Positions 59,722 through 64,000 of a DNA stretch of 64,000 bases are shown here, piece by piece. The notes beneath the pieces are model-generated. The model did not search any database. It saw only the letters and a list, made by a program, of their open reading frames with translations, and was not told where the DNA came from. How positions within the stretch are numbered: the first letter of the stretch is position 1; each line of letters opens with the position of its first letter. Source of the DNA: Flavobacterium pectinovorum (GTDB taxonomy: Bacteria; Bacteroidota; Bacteroidia; Flavobacteriales; Flavobacteriaceae); assembly GCF_900142715.1 (NCBI RefSeq), contig NZ_FRBX01000001.1:992001-1056000 (forward strand), read 5' to 3'. Both the position numbers and the translations under genes were made by a program.

Positions 59722-60222
59722 ATGAAAAAATTAGGACTTGCTCTAATGCTTTTAATGAGTGTTTTTGCACATGCACAAGTATCAATAAACGTAAATATTG
59801 GTACACCGCCAAGCTGGGGACCTGAAGGAAATGATGAAAGCAGATATTACTATTTGCCGGATATTGATATCTATTATGATGTTGCTCAAAGCCAATATAT
59901 TTATGAAAATAGCGGTAAATGGGTTCGTGATAAAAGATTGCCTTCAAGATACAGAAATTATGATCTTTACGATGGTTACAAAGTAGTTTTGAATGATTAC
60001 AAAGGAGATTCTCCTTATTCATATCATAAAAAACACGTTACCAATTATCCAAAAGGCTATAAAGGAAAACCTCAGAAAACCAGAGGAAACAAACCTGACA
60101 GCAAGCAGAAACCGAATAAGGATAATGCAAAAAAGGATAATACAAAAAAGGGTAATTCAAAAAACTCAAAAGGAAATAATTCCGATAAAAATAAGGATCA
60201 TGGCCACGATGATCGCCACTAA
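59722..60222 (+). CDS. Secreted protein with basic low-complexity tail
   Basis: A 166-aa protein with a signal peptide (MKKLGLALMLLMSVFAHA). Residues 20-110 are a possible folded domain rich in Tyr and Asp (YYYLPDIDIYYDVAQSQYIY, SGKWVRDKRLPSRYRNYDLY), the rest a Lys/Asn/Ser tail ending HGHDDRH. It resembles flavobacterial envelope proteins of unknown function. The ATG is preceded by an A-rich leader, and a terminator follows. Confidence 0.75.
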   Translation: MKKLGLALMLLMSVFAHAQVSINVNIGTPPSWGPEGNDESRYYYLPDIDIYYDVAQSQYIYENSGKWVRDKRLPSRYRNYDLYDGYKVVLNDYKGDSPYSYHKKHVTNYPKGYKGKPQKTRGNKPDSKQKPNKDNAKKDNTKKGNSKNSKGNNSDKNKDHGHDDRH

Positions 60223-60240
60223 TTAAAAAACATGACTTGA

Positions 60241-60269
60241 AAAACGCCTCAGAAATGAGGCGTTTTTTT
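60241..60269 (+). terminator. Rho-independent terminator of the secreted protein gene
   Basis: AAAACGCCTCA, GAAA tetraloop, TGAGGCGTTTTTTT: 11-bp stem. Confidence 0.9.
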
Positions 60270-60287
60270 GTTTGGTATCTGAGTCAT

Positions 60288-60316
60288 CTTTGTCAAAGTT
60301 TTAAACTTTGACAAAG
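60288..60316. repeat. CTTTGTCAAAGTTT palindrome
   Basis: Perfect palindrome of 29 bp with arms CTTTGTCAAAGTTT and AAACTTTGACAAAG around one T. It resembles the AAGGTTTT-type repeats and lies in the leader of the antiporter gene, where it may influence expression. Confidence 0.6.
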
Positions 60317-60394
60317 ATTGGCGGTTATTTTGTAAAATATTATATTCGTACTCTTCAAATGAGTTATAAAATCAGAAGAAAGTAAATTTAAAAA

Positions 60395-61999
60395 ATGGAG
60401 AATATCACAGTAATCATCATGTTGTTATTCGGGGTTGCATTCCTGAGTCTTTTAAGTAAAAGGTATAATTTCCCGGTTCCTATTGTATTGGTTCTTTGTG
60501 GTGTTACAATTAGTATCATTCCCGGGCTTCCGGTTATTGCATTAAATCCCGAAGTCGTTTTTATTATATTCTTACCGCCGCTTTTGTATCATGCAGCATG
60601 GTATACAAGCTGGTCTGAGTTTAAACAAACCATTCGCCCTATAACACTTGCCGCAGTTGGGTTGGTTCTTTTTACAACAGTTTCTGTTGCAGTAGCCGTG
60701 CATTATCTTATTGATGATATTTCCTGGCCGTTGGCTTTTTTATTGGGTGCGATTGTTTCACCTCCCGATGCTGTTTCGGCGACAGCCATAACAAAAGGAC
60801 TAGGCTTGCATCCACGCCTTATTGCGATCTTAGAAGGCGAAAGTTTGCTGAATGATGCAAGCGGACTTGTAGCTTACAAATATGCACTTGCAGCTATTAC
60901 AGCGGGTAATTTTGTGCTTTGGCAGGCAGGATTAAATTTCTTTATCATGTCGACATTAGGAATCGCCATTGGTTTAGTTGTAGGGTATGCGATGAGTATC
61001 ATTCATAAAAGGTTTGTGTGTGACGATGTTATCGAGGCTACATTAACACTTTTAACGCCTTTTGCTTCTTATTTAATAGCAGAACATTTTGAATGTTCGG
61101 GAGTTTTGGCCGTTGTAACTACCGGTTTGTTTCTTTCGGCCAGATCAGGAACTATTTTCACACACGAAAGCCGTATTATGACCAATACAATCTGGAGCGT
61201 GCTTACGAATATTCTAAACGGATTAATCTTCATTTTAATCGGACTTCAATTACGTCAGATTATTTCGGGAATTGGCGATTATTCTGGTCTGTCATTGTTT
61301 ATTTGGGGAGCTTCTGTGAGTGCTGTGGTTATTTTAGTCCGTTTTTTATGGGTAGTTCCGGCAACATTGGTTCCAAGGTTTCTCAGTAAAAAAATCAGGC
61401 AAAAAGAAGAATTCGATTATCGCAATATGATTATTTTCGGTTGGTCCGGAATGCGTGGCGTTGTATCCATGGCGGCTGCATTGGCACTTCCGTTAACAAT
61501 TAATAATGATAGTGAAGTATTTCCATTACGAAACCTTATTATTTATCTGGTTTTTTGTGTAATACTTTCGACTTTGGTAATTCAGGGATTGACACTTCCG
61601 TGGGTAATTAAAAAATTAAAAATTGAGCGTTATTCTATTTTAGCTGAAGAATATGAAATTCGAAATAGTATTGTTTCTCAAACTATTACACATATCGAAG
61701 ATAATTTTTCTTTATTGAATGATGATTTGCTTCATAATATCAAGAGTAAATACGAAGTAAAATTCAATCGACTGCAAAAAACAGAACTTCCGGCGAATTT
61801 CTTCGGAAAAGGAAATGTAATGGGAGGGCAGATCTTCAATGATTTTACCAAATTACAAATCGATTTGCTGAATGTAGAACGTGCAAAACTGGAAACAATG
61901 CATAAATCAGGTTCTGTAAACGAGGAAATTTTCAGGAAAATAGAAAAAGAACTTGATTTGGAAGAAACGCGTTTGTGGATGGAAATGTATGAGGAATAG
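60395..61999 (+). CDS. Na+/H+ antiporter (CPA1, NhaP type)
   Basis: A 534-aa inner-membrane cation/proton antiporter. About 12 helices; the ion-binding motifs are GAIVSPPDAVSATAI and GESLLNDASGLVAYK, with Asp residues in both. The hydrophilic C-terminal 120 residues (IERYSILAEEYEIRNSI...) form a regulatory cytosolic tail. It should export sodium in exchange for protons. It is monocistronic, with a dispersed repeat after its stop codon. Confidence 0.92.
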   Translation: MENITVIIMLLFGVAFLSLLSKRYNFPVPIVLVLCGVTISIIPGLPVIALNPEVVFIIFLPPLLYHAAWYTSWSEFKQTIRPITLAAVGLVLFTTVSVAVAVHYLIDDISWPLAFLLGAIVSPPDAVSATAITKGLGLHPRLIAILEGESLLNDASGLVAYKYALAAITAGNFVLWQAGLNFFIMSTLGIAIGLVVGYAMSIIHKRFVCDDVIEATLTLLTPFASYLIAEHFECSGVLAVVTTGLFLSARSGTIFTHESRIMTNTIWSVLTNILNGLIFILIGLQLRQIISGIGDYSGLSLFIWGASVSAVVILVRFLWVVPATLVPRFLSKKIRQKEEFDYRNMIIFGWSGMRGVVSMAAALALPLTINNDSEVFPLRNLIIYLVFCVILSTLVIQGLTLPWVIKKLKIERYSILAEEYEIRNSIVSQTITHIEDNFSLLNDDLLHNIKSKYEVKFNRLQKTELPANFFGKGNVMGGQIFNDFTKLQIDLLNVERAKLETMHKSGSVNEEIFRKIEKELDLEETRLWMEMYEE

Positions 62000-62271
62000 C
62001 GTTTTAGATTTAGCTGTAAAATTAGACAAGTTTTATGCTAATTAGCGATAAAAATAATTCGTGTAGATTCGTGAAATTCGTGGCGTATTTAACCGCCAAG
62101 TTCGCCAAGTTTTCTATTCACTACAATATTTTACCACAGAGTGGAAGAGGAAAAAACACAAAGTTCGCAAAGCTTTTTCAATATGTAGCTTTGCGAACTT
62201 TGCTTTCTTTATAAGATAAAACTTTGCGTTCTTTGCGTAAAACCTTTGCGCTCTTTGCGGTAAAAAAGACT
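62000..62271. repeat. Nested inverted repeats (AATTCGTG and TTTGCG types)
   Basis: A CACGAATT-family half-element (62048-62086: AATTCGTGTAGATTCGTG, AATTCGTGGC) is followed by a second element. The latter has outer arms ACCGCCAAGTTCGCCAAG (62092-62109) and CTTTGCGCTCTTTGCGGT (62244-62261), and an inner perfect dyad AAAGTTCGCAAAGCT / AGCTTTGCGAACTTT (62160-62174, 62187-62201). It fills the convergent gap between the antiporter and the LLM gene. Confidence 0.72.
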
Positions 62272-63297
62272 TTATCCCTTACGAACCAAAGGAATAACTT
62301 TTGTTCCAATGAATTCTATGGCGCTCATTAATTGATTGTGCGTAAGTCCCGCGTTATCCATTTGAAAGGTAAATCTCGAAATACCTCCAAGCGATTCGCT
62401 ATGAGTTAAAATTTTCTCGGCAACACGTTCCGGACTTCCCACAACTAAAACGCCTTTATCGTCAATTAAGCCATCAAATTTATCTTTTGTTACAGGTGGC
62501 CAGCCGCGTTCCAGTCCTAATTTTGTCCAAAGTTCGGCATAACCCGGATAATATTCTTCAATTGCTTTTTCGGTAGATCCCGAAACATAACCCGGAGAAT
62601 GCAAACCTACTTTTAATTCTTCCGGTTTATAACCTGCTGCTTTTCCGGCTTCGCGATATAAATCGATCAACGGACGAAAACGATACGTTTGTCCGCCAAT
62701 AACTGCCACCATTAAAGGCAAACCAAGCGATCCCGCACGTACAAAAGATTCGGGAGTTCCGCCAACGCCAAGCCATATTGGTAATTTTTCCTGTAAGGCT
62801 CTTGGGTAAACAGGCAGGTTGTTTATTGCAGGACGGAATTTTCCTGACCAGCTTACAAATTCATTGTCGCGAATTTGTAATAACAACTCTAATTTTTCTT
62901 TAAAAAGAGCATCATAATCATTTAGATTAAATCCGAAAAGGGGATAAGCTTCAATAGAAGATCCGCGGCCTACGACGATTTCGGCTCTTCCTTTTGAAAC
63001 TAAATCTAAAGTAGCAAATTCCTGATAAACCCTAACCGGATCTGCAGCGCTTAAAACACTTACAGCACTTGCCAATCGTATGTTTTTTGTTCGCGCAGCC
63101 GCCGCACTCAATATTACAGCTGTAGCCGAATCTAAAAATTCTTTTTTATGATGTTCTCCAATTCCAAAAACATCAAGGCCCACCTGATCGGCAAGCTCAA
63201 TTCTTTGAAGCAATTGCTCCATAGCATCAACACTACTAAGCGTATTATTGTCGCCATACATTGCCGAAGCAAAACTGTCTATTCCTATTTCTATCAT
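62272..63297 (-). CDS. LLM class flavin-dependent oxidoreductase
   Basis: A 341-aa luciferase-like monooxygenase or reductase with the family start IDSFASAMYGD and the mid-domain VVGRGSSIEAYPLFGF, which resembles MsnO8-type LLM proteins. They use reduced FMN or F420; F420 seems unlikely in a flavobacterium. The substrate is unknown. It is on the minus strand, between two repeat elements, with no partner flavin reductase nearby. Confidence 0.88.
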   Translation of the reverse strand: MIEIGIDSFASAMYGDNNTLSSVDAMEQLLQRIELADQVGLDVFGIGEHHKKEFLDSATAVILSAAAARTKNIRLASAVSVLSAADPVRVYQEFATLDLVSKGRAEIVVGRGSSIEAYPLFGFNLNDYDALFKEKLELLLQIRDNEFVSWSGKFRPAINNLPVYPRALQEKLPIWLGVGGTPESFVRAGSLGLPLMVAVIGGQTYRFRPLIDLYREAGKAAGYKPEELKVGLHSPGYVSGSTEKAIEEYYPGYAELWTKLGLERGWPPVTKDKFDGLIDDKGVLVVGSPERVAEKILTHSESLGGISRFTFQMDNAGLTHNQLMSAIEFIGTKVIPLVRKG

Positions 63298-63323
63298 TTA
63301 GTAAAGATATTAAATTCTCTTTT

Positions 63324-63385
63324 AAACACGAATTTCACTAATTAACACAAATTTAAATTAGTGAAAATTAGTGAAATTTGTGTTT
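63324..63385. repeat. CACGAATT-family inverted repeat (clean copy)
   Basis: Arms AAACACGAATTTCACTAATT (63324-63343) and AATTAGTGAAATTTGTGTTT (63366-63385) pair over 20 bp with one mismatch; the loop is 22 nt. It lies between the LLM gene and the T9SS cargo gene. Confidence 0.78.
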
Positions 63386-63393
63386 TATAAATG

Positions 63394-64000
63394 CTACTGT
63401 TTCACAATATGAATAGCTTTACTGCTTTCATTATTTTTAATGAAATAGACTCCCGAAGCCTGATCAGAGATGTTAATCAGATTTCCTTTTCCTTCCTGAA
63501 TTTTAGCTCCAGAAGAGGAATAAATTTTCCATTCCATTTCCTTTGAGAGATGATAAACTCCTGTTGAAGGATTCGGGAAAACGATTACTTTTTTTGAATC
63601 TTCTGATGGGAAATCAACATCAAGAGTACAACTATGAACCATATAAGTAATCTCTTTTTTGTTATTTCCTGCTGTATTAGTCACGGTTAAAGAAACGGTT
63701 TTGTCGCCTTCTGTGCCATATAATACAGTATGTGGACCAACACCTGTTGCGGTTGTTGGTGTTGCATTTTCGCCAAAATTCCAGAGATAAGTATCAACTG
63801 TGCCAATCGAAACAGAGGTAAAAGTAACCGCAGTATTGATACATCCCATTGATTGATTAACTTCAAAATCAGCAACCGGAGTTGTTGCATTTCCTGATAA
63901 TGAAAATTCCATTTTGTTGACATTGACATCGGCTTCGTCAAACCAAAGCGTGATCACATGAACGCCCTGAGTTAACGGAATATTTGGTATTGTTACCGTT
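63394..64000 (-). CDS. Type IX secretion cargo protein with PKD domain (5' end missing)
   Basis: The frame is open to the right edge, so this is the C-terminal 200 residues of a longer protein; an internal GTG at 63957 is not a real start. The edge residues (TVTIPNIPLTQGVHVITLWF) resemble the end of a CBM6-type domain. Next is a PKD domain (PVADFEVNQSMGCINTAVTF through VSLTVTNTAGNNK) and a type IX secretion sorting domain (KVIVFPNPSTGVYHL and SGVYFIKNNESS...IVKQ). The whole protein is probably a secreted glycan-active enzyme. The stop is TAG. Confidence 0.88.
   Translation of the reverse strand, partial: TVTIPNIPLTQGVHVITLWFDEADVNVNKMEFSLSGNATTPVADFEVNQSMGCINTAVTFTSVSIGTVDTYLWNFGENATPTTATGVGPHTVLYGTEGDKTVSLTVTNTAGNNKKEITYMVHSCTLDVDFPSEDSKKVIVFPNPSTGVYHLSKEMEWKIYSSSGAKIQEGKGNLINISDQASGVYFIKNNESSKAIHIVKQ

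Noticed and set aside
45251..63385. The CACGAATT repeats as a CRISPR array
   Set aside because: The copies are kilobases apart, lie in separate intergenic gaps, are palindromic over long arms and have no regular spacers or cas genes nearby.

Overview
The window is AT-rich DNA from a Bacteroidota bacterium, most likely a Flavobacterium close to the F. johnsoniae group. The evidence is promoter-like TTG / TAnnTTTG elements, AT-rich leaders with little Shine-Dalgarno sequence, a type IX secretion cargo C-terminus at the right edge, gene families typical of flavobacteria, and intergenic spaces full of nested palindromic repeats. No rRNA, tRNA, CRISPR array, insertion sequence, prophage or plasmid gene was seen. 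It reads as ordinary chromosome rich in stress, redox and signalling genes.

1-16 kb: stress and DNA repair. A stress-type short-chain dehydrogenase, a SpoIIAA-like protein, the convergent NHEJ pair ku and ligD, a receiver protein lacking its conserved Lys, a giant CheB-CheR-PAS-histidine kinase fusion, a large-subunit catalase, a CinA/PncC-like protein, and several small acidic or Ser/Lys-rich proteins. Two of the acidic proteins share an N-terminal motif and flank the catalase and CinA genes. Two very small genes (a 58-aa lipoprotein and a 45-aa Ser/Lys protein) were found by reading the gaps.

15.8-24 kb: a degenerate histidine kinase in which Tyr replaces the phospho-accepting His, a TauE/SafE plus DUF1634 pair, a divergent HxlR regulator and azoreductase separated by a 38-bp perfect palindrome, a thiolase, and an orphan TPR histidine kinase.

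24.3-32.3 kb: the most striking block. Eight co-directional genes with gaps of 3-55 bp encode an amidohydrolase with a Cys-rich tail, a DoxX-like protein, Dps, a DUF1275 membrane protein, a HisKA_2 histidine kinase, a sigma-54 response regulator, a cupin and a second sigma-54 activator with a GAF-like domain. This looks like a self-contained stress or metabolite-response operon.

32.4-42 kb: a second HxlR circuit, divergent from a QorB/NmrA-like reductase with overlapping promoters, a large MscS-type channel, an AraC-NmrA-membrane protein operon, and a 793-aa lipoprotein with three internal repeats and a Gly/Tyr-rich tail.

42-51.7 kb: yggS with an AAA ATPase, a run of three CxxC-bearing genes (mini-thioredoxin, DUF2024, MarR with a four-Cys tail), a MocR regulator and cysteine hydrolase, GlxA-type regulator with a dienelactone hydrolase, a GH130 enzyme, a tautomerase and a DUF3861 protein.

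51.7-64 kb: a LytS/LytTR-type two-component system divergent from a complete RND efflux operon (adaptor, pump, outer-membrane factor), a secreted basic protein, a Na+/H+ antiporter, a luciferase-like oxidoreductase and a truncated PKD/T9SS cargo protein.

Across the window, intergenic spaces carry nested inverted repeats of several families, usually just beyond stop codons. They are the main non-coding structure that the genes do not explain.
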